Of a stretch of DNA of 7,143 nucleotides, positions 1 to 5,989 are shown one piece after another. The stretch is from Spirochaetales bacterium (GTDB lineage: Bacteria; Spirochaetota; Spirochaetia; SZUA-6; DRHE01), in contig JAFGFV010000010.1 in the NCBI GenBank assembly GCA_016930895.1, positions 1 through 7,143 on the forward strand. The letters are read 5' to 3'. Every line of letters begins with the position of its first letter. Positions within the stretch are counted from its first letter, which is position 1. The notes below the pieces were generated by a model. It was not told where the DNA came from, made no database searches, and worked only from the letters and a program-made list of their open reading frames with translations. A program made the translations under genes and the position numbers.

Positions 1-636
1 TACGCCGACGGCTGCACCATGAGCGCCAAGAAGGACGCCCTGGTCAACATCGGGGGGTTCCTGGCCATGAACGATCCGGAGCTGGCCAGGAAGGCCAGGA
101 ACGTCCTGATCGTGACCGAGGGGTTCCCGACCTACGGCGGGCTGGCCGGCCGGGACCTGGAGGCGATCGCCCAGGGACTGGAGGAGGTCCTCCACGAGGA
201 TTACCTGGCCTACCGCATCCGCACCGCCGAGTACATGGGCGAGAAGCTCGACGAGGCGGGGGTTCCCTTCGTGAAACCCCCGGGGGGACATGCCATCTAC
301 CTGGACGCCAAGGCCTTCGCCCCCCACGTCCCGCCGGAGCAGTTCCCGGGACAGGCGATCGCCTGCGCCCTGTACCTGCAGGGAGGAGTGAGGGCCTGCG
401 AGATCGGCAGCGTCATGTTCGGCAGGACCGACCCTCAATCCGGCCGGCACATCGCCCCGCCCCTGGAGCTGGTGCGGCTCGCCTTTCCCCGGCGGGTGTA
501 CACCCAGAGCCACTTCGACTACGTGATCGAGGTGATCCGGGAGGTGTACGAACGCAGGGAGAGCCTTCGGGGGATGCGGATCACCTACGAGCCCCCGGCC
601 CTGCGGCACTTCACCGCCCGCTACGAGTACCGGTAG
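1..636 (+). CDS. tnaA: Tryptophanase (L-tryptophan indole-lyase), C-terminal part, 5' end outside window
   Basis: This is a PLP enzyme that splits L-tryptophan into indole, pyruvate and ammonia in the cytoplasm. The frame is open from base 1, so the Met at 19 is internal. About 211 of the usual 460-470 residues are present. The window opens with the PLP-lysine block YADGCTMSAKKD, and the second Lys (bases 31-33) should carry the cofactor. EGFPTYGGLAGRD and the C-terminal YEPPALRHFTARYEY are family hallmarks. Tyrosine phenol-lyase (TPL) is the close relative. TPL has Arg in the MERG motif (Arg381 in Citrobacter), whereas this protein reads CEIG with Ile at 403-405. TPL has Phe in LRFFTAR, whereas this protein has His at 607-609, as in E. 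coli TnaA. Both specificity positions therefore point to tryptophanase, although the VNIGGFLAMND stretch is more TPL-like. No tnaC-type leader can be judged because the 5' end is missing. The gene converges on the methyltransferase gene. Confidence 0.9.
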   Translation, partial: YADGCTMSAKKDALVNIGGFLAMNDPELARKARNVLIVTEGFPTYGGLAGRDLEAIAQGLEEVLHEDYLAYRIRTAEYMGEKLDEAGVPFVKPPGGHAIYLDAKAFAPHVPPEQFPGQAIACALYLQGGVRACEIGSVMFGRTDPQSGRHIAPPLELVRLAFPRRVYTQSHFDYVIEVIREVYERRESLRGMRITYEPPALRHFTARYEYR

Positions 637-685
637 GCGCAAGGCGGCCGCGCACCGGGGCGCCGCGCACCGGGGCGGTTGCGCC
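636..685. terminator. Inverted repeat between two convergent stops, possible bidirectional terminator
   Basis: GGCGCAA (636-642) pairs with TTGCGCC (679-685). The left arm begins on the last base of the tryptophanase stop codon, and the right arm ends one base before the methyltransferase stop codon (687-689, read on the minus strand). The loop is long (36 bases), very G+C rich and made mainly of a doubled 15-mer. There is no T tract on either side, so this is not a classical intrinsic terminator. Its position exactly between converging genes is the main argument for a termination or transcript-end role. Confidence 0.35.
647..676. repeat. Tandem direct repeat, 2 x 15 bases
   Basis: Two identical, directly adjoining copies of GCCGCGCACCGGGGC lie at 647-661 and 662-676 in the gap between convergent genes. 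They form most of the loop of the flanking 7-base inverted repeat. A replication-slippage duplication is the simplest origin. Confidence 0.85.
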
Positions 686-686
686 G

Positions 687-1415
687 CTATCGGGAGGCGA
701 CCAGGACCAGGGGCAGGGACTCCGCCGTCAGGGGGCTTCCGTCGAAGCCGCCGAAGGTCTCCACGTCGCGGTATCCGGCGCTGCGAACCAGCCTTTCCAG
801 GTCGGCGCGCTTCAGGATGCGCAGGGGGACCGAGCCCTCGATGCGCCGCGGCCCCCCAGGCTCGTCCACGCTCAGGACCGTTCGGAACATCACCGAGGAG
901 CTCCCGGGCTCGTAGTCGTAGCGCCGGGTGAACTCCAGGCCGTGGGCCGGGTCCCGCAGCGTCGGCAGGCCCACCGCCCCCCTCGCCAGGACCCCGTCGT
1001 AGTGGATGACCTGGATGACCAGGACCGCCCCCGGAGACAGCAGCCGGTACCAGCCGCCGAGGGCGCGGGCGATCCGCTCCTCGCTGTCCAGGTGCACGAG
1101 GGAATTGCCGATGCAGTACGCCAGCCCGTACCCACCGGGCAGCCGGCCCTCCAGCCCCTCCATGTCCATCACCTGGAAGCTCACAGGAAGCGCGCCGGCC
1201 TTGGCCCTGGCCCTCTCGATCATGGCCGCGTCCAGGTCCACGCCCGTCACGGGGAAACCCAGGCGGGCCAGCGCTACCGCGTGGCCCCCGGTCCCGCAGG
1301 CCACGTCGAGGCTTGGCCGGCTGTGCTGCGCCCGGAGGGCCAGGAACTCCACCGTGCCGGGCTCCACCGGAAAGATCAGGTCGTAGTAGGGGCTGATCGC
1401 CTCGTAGAAGCCCAC
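687..1415 (-). CDS. Class I SAM-dependent methyltransferase, GNMT-like
   Basis: A 242-residue soluble methyltransferase with a Rossmann fold. Motif I is LDVACGTGGHA (residues 36-46, SAM-binding glycines). The acidic end of beta-2 is VTGVDLD (Asp60), and the adenine-side acidic residue is in QVMDME (Asp84). The segment YCIGNSLVHL (100-109) strongly resembles the CLGNSFAHL block of glycine and glycine/sarcosine N-methyltransferases, so a small amine or acid acceptor is plausible. The acceptor itself cannot be read from sequence. The start is GTG at 1415. A GAGG Shine-Dalgarno (1427-1424) overlaps the stop of the upstream gene, leaving 10 bases between the genes, so it is very likely the last gene of a unit with the DUF4914-type gene and the exporter. 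The C-terminal half (130-242) is beta-rich, as in this group. The 5'-end choice is fairly secure because the first residues GFYEAISPYYDLIF match the usual family N-terminus. Confidence 0.88.
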   Translation of the reverse strand: MGFYEAISPYYDLIFPVEPGTVEFLALRAQHSRPSLDVACGTGGHAVALARLGFPVTGVDLDAAMIERARAKAGALPVSFQVMDMEGLEGRLPGGYGLAYCIGNSLVHLDSEERIARALGGWYRLLSPGAVLVIQVIHYDGVLARGAVGLPTLRDPAHGLEFTRRYDYEPGSSSVMFRTVLSVDEPGGPRRIEGSVPLRILKRADLERLVRSAGYRDVETFGGFDGSPLTAESLPLVLVASR

Positions 1416-1425
1416 CGCCCCCGCC

Positions 1426-3393
1426 TCACTCCTCGAGGTACGACTGCGCCTCCGGGAAGAACCCGACGTAGTCCTCGACCCCGCCCCGGTCCAGGCAGCA
1501 CTCGATGATCTTCCGGCCCAGAGGCAGCAGGTCCAGGTCGAGATAGCCTTTGAGCTCCCGATGGAAAAAGGTTTCCAGGATCCGCGCTCCCCGCTCGTAG
1601 CCCTTCAATCCCACCTCGGGTTGGGCCTCGACTCGGAGGAACCAGCTGCCGATGGTCTGTCCCTCGACCATGATGGAGGTCAGGTTGTAGCCCAGCAGGG
1701 AACAGTGGGCCGGATGGATCTGGTCGGCGTGGAACTTGGCCTCTCCCCGGCGCGCCAGGTACTCCCGCGCGATCCACTGAGGCATGAACCCCACGTACCA
1801 GGCCCCGACGTGCTGGTTCGGGCACAGGATGTAGCGGGTCCGGGGCGTGTCCGCGATCTGCTTGAGGATCAGGTTGGCGTGCTGCACCCGCTGACCGGTG
1901 GCGAAGGGCCAGTAGGAGCCCACGCCTTCGGAGCTCATCTCCTCGATCGCCGCCCCTGCGCCCCTGCCGTCGGTGATGCTGGGGTTGCCGTGTCCCCGCG
2001 GCGCCACCAGGCGCCACAGCCAGGCCAGCGCAGGAGGCAGCAGGTGGAACAGCCCGAGGATCCCGTAGCTGGGGCGGTCGCTCGTGCACGGCGGCGTGCG
2101 GACCCCGAAGCTGCGGATGTCAATGCTCACCGGCCCGTCCTCCACCTTGGGCATGACCTCCCGCGGCAGGATGACCCGGGGATTCGGGCAGGGGACCCCC
2201 GGCGCGTCCTCCACGTGGTCCCAGATCAGGGCGGTGCTTCCCGGCGCGGCGTCGACGTTCAGGAACAGAAGCGGCTTGCTGGCGTGGATCGTGCACTCCT
2301 CCAGGATCGGGTCCACGCCGTAGCGCCGGATGTGATTGAGGCGGATGAACCAGGCCTTCTCCGCGTCCGTGGCCCACAGGCGGCCGTCGGGACGCTGGAG
2401 CGAAGGATGGCAGAGGGCCATGTCGTCCGCCACGGGGTGCAGCTCGCAGCCCCGGGGAAGGACCAGGAAGCGTTCCTCGCCGGTCACGGTGTTGCGCCCC
2501 AGCAGCAGGCGCCCGTCCCACTCGCGGTGGATGTGCTCCAGCATCTCGCTCTTGCCGCCGCCGCTGGCCCCCTCGTGGGCGAAGGTCACCCGGTTATCGT
2601 ACGGGGTCACGACCCGTACGACCGAGGCATGCATGGTAACCCAGTCCTGCTGCTCCCCCAGTCCGAGCAACATGCCGTATACCCCCTTCTTGGCGCTCGG
2701 ACCCGGGTAGAGGTTGTAGCTGAACATCTCGTACAGCCTCTCCGTGCGGTTGTGGACCACGACCTGCTTGCCCTTGAAGTGGGTGTGGCGGAACGGTGGC
2801 GCCACGTAGATCACGGCTTGGGGGTCAAATCCCCCCCGCAGCTCTTCGGGGGAGAGGACCCCCTGCAGCAGCCCGAGACCCAGGGCGAAGAACCCGGCAT
2901 TGGCCGGAGCGACGGTCAGGACCTGCATCCCCCCCGTGTCCAAACCGGCATTGAAGAAGAACACCGCCAGCCGCTGCCCGGCCAGCCAGTCGAAGGTCTC
3001 CTGCCGCAAGGAGGAAAAGTCGTAACCGTAGCGGTCGATAAACCGCGGCTTGTCCGACGGACGGTCGTCGGCCACCACGAGGCAGTCCGGGTCCCGTCGG
3101 CGCATGTAGCTTTCCGGGTAGTTGACCGCCACCCCGTTGCGCACCCGGTGCACCACCGCCTCCACGACCGCGCCGCCGCCGGGCAGGTCGTACGATACCA
3201 CGTAGCGTCCCGAGTCCACGCCGCCGAGGGCCTGGGCGAGAAGCTCATCCGTATGGGAGGCGATCGTGAAGCCGGGGCAGCGGTCCAGGAGCCCAAGCAC
3301 CTCGGAAGGCAGCTGGCCCCGCAGCCAGGCCAGGATCTGGCCGGAAGAAGGCGTGCTTTCACCGCCGGCCGTGTTGGACGGCTTTTCGTGCAT
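1426..3393 (-). CDS. DUF4914-type protein, divergent PEP-carboxykinase-fold enzyme
   Basis: A 655-residue soluble protein of unknown reaction. I place it in the DUF4914 family from memory. Read against E. coli ATP-PEPCK (540 residues), landmarks appear in the same order: DDRPSDKPRF (109-118) for the TGRSPKDKY substrate-Arg block; LAGQRLAVFF (137-146) for LSGKRLFVVD; VHNRTERLYE (213-222) for the FNLTERMQ region; AKKGVYGMLL (234-243) for MKKGMFSMMN, where Lys236 would match metal-binding Lys213; MHASVV (254-259) for MHCSAN, where His255 would match metal-binding His232; P-loop EGASGGGKSE (274-283, Lys281); kinase-2 VADDMALC (321-328, Asp323/Asp324) for IGDDEHGW; and LLPPALAWL (451-459) for the VLPPVSRL region. 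The lid and C-terminal part (about 470-655) are hard to align and longer. Fold and ligand conservation are seen in the sequence; a kinase or carboxykinase activity is inferred. The start is ATG at 3393 with AGGAG at 3406-3402, spacer 8. It lies 27 bases downstream of the exporter gene. No membrane segment or signal peptide is apparent. Confidence 0.85.
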   Translation of the reverse strand: MHEKPSNTAGGESTPSSGQILAWLRGQLPSEVLGLLDRCPGFTIASHTDELLAQALGGVDSGRYVVSYDLPGGGAVVEAVVHRVRNGVAVNYPESYMRRRDPDCLVVADDRPSDKPRFIDRYGYDFSSLRQETFDWLAGQRLAVFFFNAGLDTGGMQVLTVAPANAGFFALGLGLLQGVLSPEELRGGFDPQAVIYVAPPFRHTHFKGKQVVVHNRTERLYEMFSYNLYPGPSAKKGVYGMLLGLGEQQDWVTMHASVVRVVTPYDNRVTFAHEGASGGGKSEMLEHIHREWDGRLLLGRNTVTGEERFLVLPRGCELHPVADDMALCHPSLQRPDGRLWATDAEKAWFIRLNHIRRYGVDPILEECTIHASKPLLFLNVDAAPGSTALIWDHVEDAPGVPCPNPRVILPREVMPKVEDGPVSIDIRSFGVRTPPCTSDRPSYGILGLFHLLPPALAWLWRLVAPRGHGNPSITDGRGAGAAIEEMSSEGVGSYWPFATGQRVQHANLILKQIADTPRTRYILCPNQHVGAWYVGFMPQWIAREYLARRGEAKFHADQIHPAHCSLLGYNLTSIMVEGQTIGSWFLRVEAQPEVGLKGYERGARILETFFHRELKGYLDLDLLPLGRKIIECCLDRGGVEDYVGFFPEAQSYLEE

Positions 3394-3401
3394 GGTCGCA
3401 G

Positions 3402-3406
3402 CTCCT
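3402..3406 (-). promoter_or_regulatory. Ribosome binding site of the DUF4914-type gene
   Basis: AGGAG read on the minus strand, 8 bases before the ATG at 3393. It supports this start over downstream Met codons. No promoter is visible in the 27 bases after the exporter stop, consistent with co-transcription. Confidence 0.75.
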
Positions 3407-3420
3407 AAGTCTCGGTTCGG

Positions 3421-4416
3421 CTACTGTATACGGGTTCGCCCGCCCTGTTCAAGCGGCGGAGCGTCCGCCTCGGGGGACCTGCGGGGCAGGTTCACGAGGA
3501 ACACGCCGGCGATCACCACGGCGGCTCCCAGGACCTGCAGCACCGACAACCGTTCCCCCAGCACTGCAACCCCACCCACGGCCCCTACCACCGGCACCAG
3601 ATTGATGTAAGACGACACCACCACGGAACCGAGGGCCGATAGGGCGTACAGGTACAGGAAGTAGCTCACCGCGGAGCAGGCGATACCCAGGTACAGCAGG
3701 TTCAGCCACACCACCGGGGAGGCCAGCAAGGCCGGTGCGCCCCCCGGAACCATTTCCCACTGCCGCCGCTCCAGGAGGACCAGCGGGGCCAGGAAGGCTA
3801 CTCCGATCACCGACTGCCACGTGGTCAGGAACAGCCCGCCGGCCCTGCCCCTGAGCCGGCGGCTCGTGAAGATGTATACCACCCAGCTGGCGCAGGCCCC
3901 CAGCATGAACAGGTTGCCCTTGAGCGCCTCGGGGAAGAGGGCGGAGCTTCGGCGGACGATCAGGAAGACACCCAGCACCGACAGGCCGATGCCGAGGCTC
4001 TGCAGCCAGGACAGGGGATGGCGGAAGAGCACCCGGTCGACCGCCACCGTGAGCACGGGGACGGTGGCCACGATCAGGGCCGCGTTGGACGCGGAAGTCA
4101 GCTTGATGCCCCGGGTTTCGCAGAAGAAGTACACGGTAACCCCGAACAGCCCGCTCAGCACCAGGACGGCCGCATCCCGCCGTCCGTGCAGGCGCGCCGG
4201 GGCCTCCAGGCGCCGGTGGATCGGGAGCAGCACCAGGGAAGCGATGGAGAAACGCACGAAGACCATGGCCATGGGCGGAAAACCCGCGTCCAGCAGAACC
4301 CGCGAGCTGACGAAAGACATGCCCCAGAACACCACCGCACTGACCATGGCCAGGGTCGGGAGCAGACGCGGAGAACGCGCTCCCGCGCCCGGGTACCCGC
4401 GCGGTTCGTTTTTCAT
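3421..4416 (-). CDS. EamA/DMT-family membrane transporter
   Basis: A 331-residue inner-membrane protein of the drug/metabolite transporter superfamily, likely an exporter of a small metabolite or amino acid. About ten hydrophobic segments form two EamA repeats. The first repeat begins with TLAMVSAVVFWGMSFVSSRV, including the typical W-G-x-x-F signature, and contains the helix ending RGIKLTSASNAALIVATVPV. The second repeat begins around GNLFMLGACASWVVYIFTSR and ends with SSYINLVPVVGAVGGVAVLGE, the usual P-V-x-x-x-x-G-x-x-x-L-G-E block, and a last helix. The C-terminus is a short polar tail. The start is uncertain: ATG at 4416 (MKNEPRG) is chosen, but an in-frame TTG at 4428 would add four residues, and neither has a clear Shine-Dalgarno. 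It is probably the first gene of the leftward unit and diverges from the nitroreductase gene. The substrate is unknown. Confidence 0.9.
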   Translation of the reverse strand: MKNEPRGYPGAGARSPRLLPTLAMVSAVVFWGMSFVSSRVLLDAGFPPMAMVFVRFSIASLVLLPIHRRLEAPARLHGRRDAAVLVLSGLFGVTVYFFCETRGIKLTSASNAALIVATVPVLTVAVDRVLFRHPLSWLQSLGIGLSVLGVFLIVRRSSALFPEALKGNLFMLGACASWVVYIFTSRRLRGRAGGLFLTTWQSVIGVAFLAPLVLLERRQWEMVPGGAPALLASPVVWLNLLYLGIACSAVSYFLYLYALSALGSVVVSSYINLVPVVGAVGGVAVLGERLSVLQVLGAAVVIAGVFLVNLPRRSPEADAPPLEQGGRTRIQ

Positions 4417-4422
4417 TATAAT
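4417..4422 (+). promoter_or_regulatory. Possible -10 box for the nitroreductase/phosphatase pair
   Basis: A perfect TATAAT in an otherwise G+C-rich stretch would place transcription start near 4429, giving a leader of about 40 bases before the ATG at 4467. No convincing -35 hexamer lies 16-18 bases upstream, and there is no TG extension. The hexamer sits within the 10-base palindrome CATTATAATG (4414-4423), so a TATAAT also reads on the minus strand. That copy lies at the exporter start codon and cannot easily serve it. Confidence 0.35.
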
Positions 4423-4427
4423 GCCCA

Positions 4428-4456
4428 ATGAACGCAGCTTTCCCGATCCGCGTCAA
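4428..4456 (-). promoter_or_regulatory. Weak candidate promoter for the exporter unit
   Basis: On the minus strand TTGACG (4456-4451) is a good -35 match. Seventeen bases on lies GTTCAT (4433-4428), a poor -10 match (3 of 6). A start near 4421 would give an almost leaderless mRNA for the ATG at 4416, which would agree with the missing Shine-Dalgarno. It would overlap the nitroreductase leader and start region on the other strand. Confidence 0.2.
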
Positions 4457-4460
4457 GGAG
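4455..4460 (+). promoter_or_regulatory. Ribosome binding site that fixes the nitroreductase start
   Basis: AAGGAG, 6 bases before the ATG at 4467. It argues against the in-frame ATG at 4428, which lacks such a site and would place the ribosome binding site inside the coding region. Confidence 0.75.
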
Positions 4461-4466
4461 TACAGA

Positions 4467-5021
4467 ATGGGTGAGATACTGAAGGAGATCGAGCTCCGGC
4501 GGGCGAGGCGTGCCCTGAGCGACAAGCCGGTGCCGCGCGAGGTGGTCGAGCGGATCATGACCGCCGCTACCTGGGCTCCCTCGTGCTTCAACAATCAGCC
4601 CTGGAGGTTCGTCGTGATCCAGGCCGAACGCGAGCTGGAGACCGTCCGAGGGTTCCTGGCGGGCGGCAACTACTGGGCCCGCAGGTCCCCCCTGATCGTA
4701 GCGGTCCTGACCGAGCCGGAGCTGGACTGCAGACTGAGTGACCGGCGCGACTACTCCTTCTTCAGTACCGGACTGGCGGTGGAGAGTTTGGTGCTCCAGG
4801 CCGTGCGGGAGGGCCTGATCGCCCACCCGATCGCAGGCTACAAGCCCGAAGAGATCAAGGAGGCCCTGGGCATCCCCCGGGAGCTCGTGCTGCTGACCCT
4901 GGTGATCATCGGGTACCCCGGGGACGAGTCCCATCTGAACGAGAAGCACGTGGCCCTCGAGCACAGCCCGCGGGAGCGCAAGCCCATGGACGAGGTCATC
5001 CGCTACGACCGTTGGAGCTGA
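4467..5021 (+). CDS. Nitroreductase-family FMN flavoprotein
   Basis: A 184-residue soluble flavoprotein, expected to act as a dimer and to use NAD(P)H to reduce nitro compounds, quinones or a more specialised substrate. The N-terminal RRARRALSDKPV (residues 11-22) is the FMN-phosphate Arg block. WAPSCFNNQPWRFVV (36-50) is the family's A-P-S-x-x-N-x-Q-P-W flavin-binding segment. A G-L-A-V-E-S-L-V-L-Q-A helix and a late VIIGYPG strand-turn complete the pattern. The length is typical of the short single-domain members. The start at 4467 is chosen because of AAGGAG at 4455-4460; using the ATG at 4428 would add 13 unconserved-looking residues. The phosphatase gene follows after 2 bases, so the two are probably co-translated. 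The family is functionally broad and the substrate cannot be assigned. Confidence 0.9.
   Translation: MGEILKEIELRRARRALSDKPVPREVVERIMTAATWAPSCFNNQPWRFVVIQAERELETVRGFLAGGNYWARRSPLIVAVLTEPELDCRLSDRRDYSFFSTGLAVESLVLQAVREGLIAHPIAGYKPEEIKEALGIPRELVLLTLVIIGYPGDESHLNEKHVALEHSPRERKPMDEVIRYDRWS
5014..5017 (+). promoter_or_regulatory. Ribosome binding site of the phosphatase gene, inside the nitroreductase 3' end
   Basis: GGAG lies in the last codons of the nitroreductase gene, 6 bases before a GTG at 5024. This decides the GTG start over the in-frame TTG at 5012 and ATG at 5036, and suggests that ribosomes ending at 5021 restart at 5024. Confidence 0.65.
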
Positions 5022-5023
5022 GC

Positions 5024-5824
5024 GTGGATCAGAAGATGCGCAAACTGGCGGCCAAGAGGGCGTACATCATCGACATGGATGGCGTCATCTACCACGGCAA
5101 CCGGCTGCTGCCGGGGGCCAAGGAGTTCGTGGCCTGGCTGTTCCAGCACGAGAAGAGGTTCCTGTTTCTCACCAACTCCAGCGAGCGCTCCCCCCGGGAG
5201 CTGCGGGAGAAGCTGGCCCGCATGGACATCCGCGTGCCGGTGGAGAACTTCTACACCAGCGCCCTGGCCACGGCGGGCTTCCTGGCCAGCCAGCACCCCG
5301 GAGGCACGGCGTATGTGATCGGCGAAGGCGGCCTGATCAACGCCCTCTACGAGGCAGGGCTGTCCATGAACGACATCAACCCGGACTACGTGGTCGTCGG
5401 TGACACCCGCACGTACAGCTACGAGCGCATCGAACGGGCCGTGCACCTGGTGCGCCGCGGGGCACGCCTGATCGGGACCAACCCGGACCTGACCGGCCCG
5501 GCGGAAGAAGGGATCGTTCCCTCCACCGGATCGTTGATCGCCCCGATCGAGCTGTCCACCAACCGCAAGGCCTACTTCGTGGGCAAGCCCAATCCCCTGA
5601 TGATGCGCCACGCCCTCAAGCGACTGGCCAGCCGACGGGAGGAGACCGTGATCATCGGGGACCGCATGGACACGGACATCCTCTCGGGCATCGAGGCGGA
5701 GATCGAGCCGCTTCTGGTGCTCAGCGGTGTGACCGACCGGGACGACCTGGTGCGGTTCGCCTACTCCCCGTACTACATCCTGGAGAACGTGGGGGAGATT
5801 GCGGCGCTGGAACCCGAAGCGTGA
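5024..5824 (+). CDS. nagD: HAD-IIA family phosphatase, NagD-like
   Basis: A 266-residue cytoplasmic phosphatase of the haloacid dehalogenase superfamily, closest by eye to E. coli NagD, which hydrolyses nucleotide monophosphates such as UMP. All four HAD motifs are present: DMDGV (nucleophile Asp17, acid/base Asp19), LTNSS (Thr50), the Lys of VGKPNP (Lys188), and GDRMDTD (Asp213, Asp218, Mg2+ ligands). The type IIA cap between motifs II and III carries stretches almost matching NagD, such as YVIGEGGLINALYEAG, NPDYVVVGDTRTY and ARLIGTNPD. The length (NagD is 250) indicates a complete protein. The GTG start at 5024 follows GGAG by 6 bases. It sits directly after the nitroreductase gene; nothing nearby suggests amino-sugar metabolism, so the symbol marks family resemblance and not pathway. 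Its last codons and stop lie in a tandem repeat. Confidence 0.9.
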   Translation: MDQKMRKLAAKRAYIIDMDGVIYHGNRLLPGAKEFVAWLFQHEKRFLFLTNSSERSPRELREKLARMDIRVPVENFYTSALATAGFLASQHPGGTAYVIGEGGLINALYEAGLSMNDINPDYVVVGDTRTYSYERIERAVHLVRRGARLIGTNPDLTGPAEEGIVPSTGSLIAPIELSTNRKAYFVGKPNPLMMRHALKRLASRREETVIIGDRMDTDILSGIEAEIEPLLVLSGVTDRDDLVRFAYSPYYILENVGEIAALEPEA

Positions 5825-5871
5825 CCGGCCGCCGGAGCGTGACCGGCCACCGGAGCGTGACCGGCCACCGA
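5818..5871. repeat. Tandem repeat, 3 x 18 bases, overlapping the phosphatase stop codon
   Basis: Three adjoining copies of AGCGTGACCGGCCRCCGG lie at 5818-5835, 5836-5853 and 5854-5871. They differ only at one R position (G in the first copy, A in the others) and at the last base of copy 3. The period is a multiple of three and each copy contains the stop, so TGA recurs in the phosphatase frame at 5822, 5840 and 5858. A degraded fourth start (AGCGGCAGCG) follows. Confidence 0.9.
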
Positions 5872-5949
5872 AGCGGCAGCGCGTGCCGGCGCGGCTGCGG
5901 TGCCGGCATTCGGCACTGAGGCGCGGGAAATCGTCCGGGAAATCTCAGC
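5825..5949. other. Non-coding stretch after the phosphatase gene
   Basis: No believable gene lies here on either strand. It holds most of the 18-base repeat, two copies of GTGCCGGC (5883-5890, 5900-5907) and a small hairpin. A minus-strand open frame crossing it encodes repeated W-P-V-T-L-R units only because of the tandem repeat. Confidence 0.7.
5898..5918 (+). terminator. Small hairpin downstream of the phosphatase gene, weak terminator candidate
   Basis: GTGCCG (5900-5905), loop GCATT, CGGCAC (5911-5916), extendable by a G-U and a C-G pair to 5898/5918. No T run follows, so intrinsic termination is doubtful. It lies between the phosphatase gene and the next promoter. Confidence 0.3.
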
Positions 5950-5978
5950 TTGACCGTGGTACCCTAGTGCGATAGCAT
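5950..5978 (+). promoter_or_regulatory. Sigma-A-type promoter for the 6000-6503 gene
   Basis: TTGACC (5950-5955, five of six matches) and TAGCAT (5973-5978, four of six) are separated by 17 bases. Start of transcription is expected near 5985, just ahead of the GGAGG at 5990-5994. This suggests the next gene is transcribed independently of the phosphatase gene. Confidence 0.5.
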
Positions 5979-5989
5979 TGCGCTCGCTC

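Noticed and set aside
942..1508. A 188-codon plus-strand frame opposite the methyltransferase gene
   Set aside because: The product is Arg/Pro/His-rich low-complexity sequence and it crosses two real minus-strand genes; it is a shadow of them.
1561..3408. A 615-codon open frame on the plus strand opposite the DUF4914-type gene
   Set aside because: Long antisense frames are common opposite G+C-rich genes. Its product is a featureless His/Arg/Val/Ala/Gln-rich sequence with no domain, while the minus-strand frame has clear motifs and a good ribosome binding site.
4415..4420. TATAAT on the minus strand as the exporter promoter
   Set aside because: Transcription would begin downstream of the best exporter start codon, and no -35 hexamer lies 17 bases upstream (GGAAAG there).
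3449..4594. A 381-codon minus-strand frame overlapping the exporter
   Set aside because: It lacks the hydrophobic helices seen in the true frame and is dominated by Gly/Pro/Arg/Ala; it also runs through the start of the divergent nitroreductase gene.
5818..5871. CRISPR-like array
   Set aside because: The 18-base copies adjoin directly with no spacers and there are only three, with no cas genes nearby.
5721..5909. Minus-strand frame with repeated W-P-V-T-L-R units
   Set aside because: The peptide repeat is only the translation of the 18-base DNA tandem repeat; there is no start signal or independent evidence of coding.
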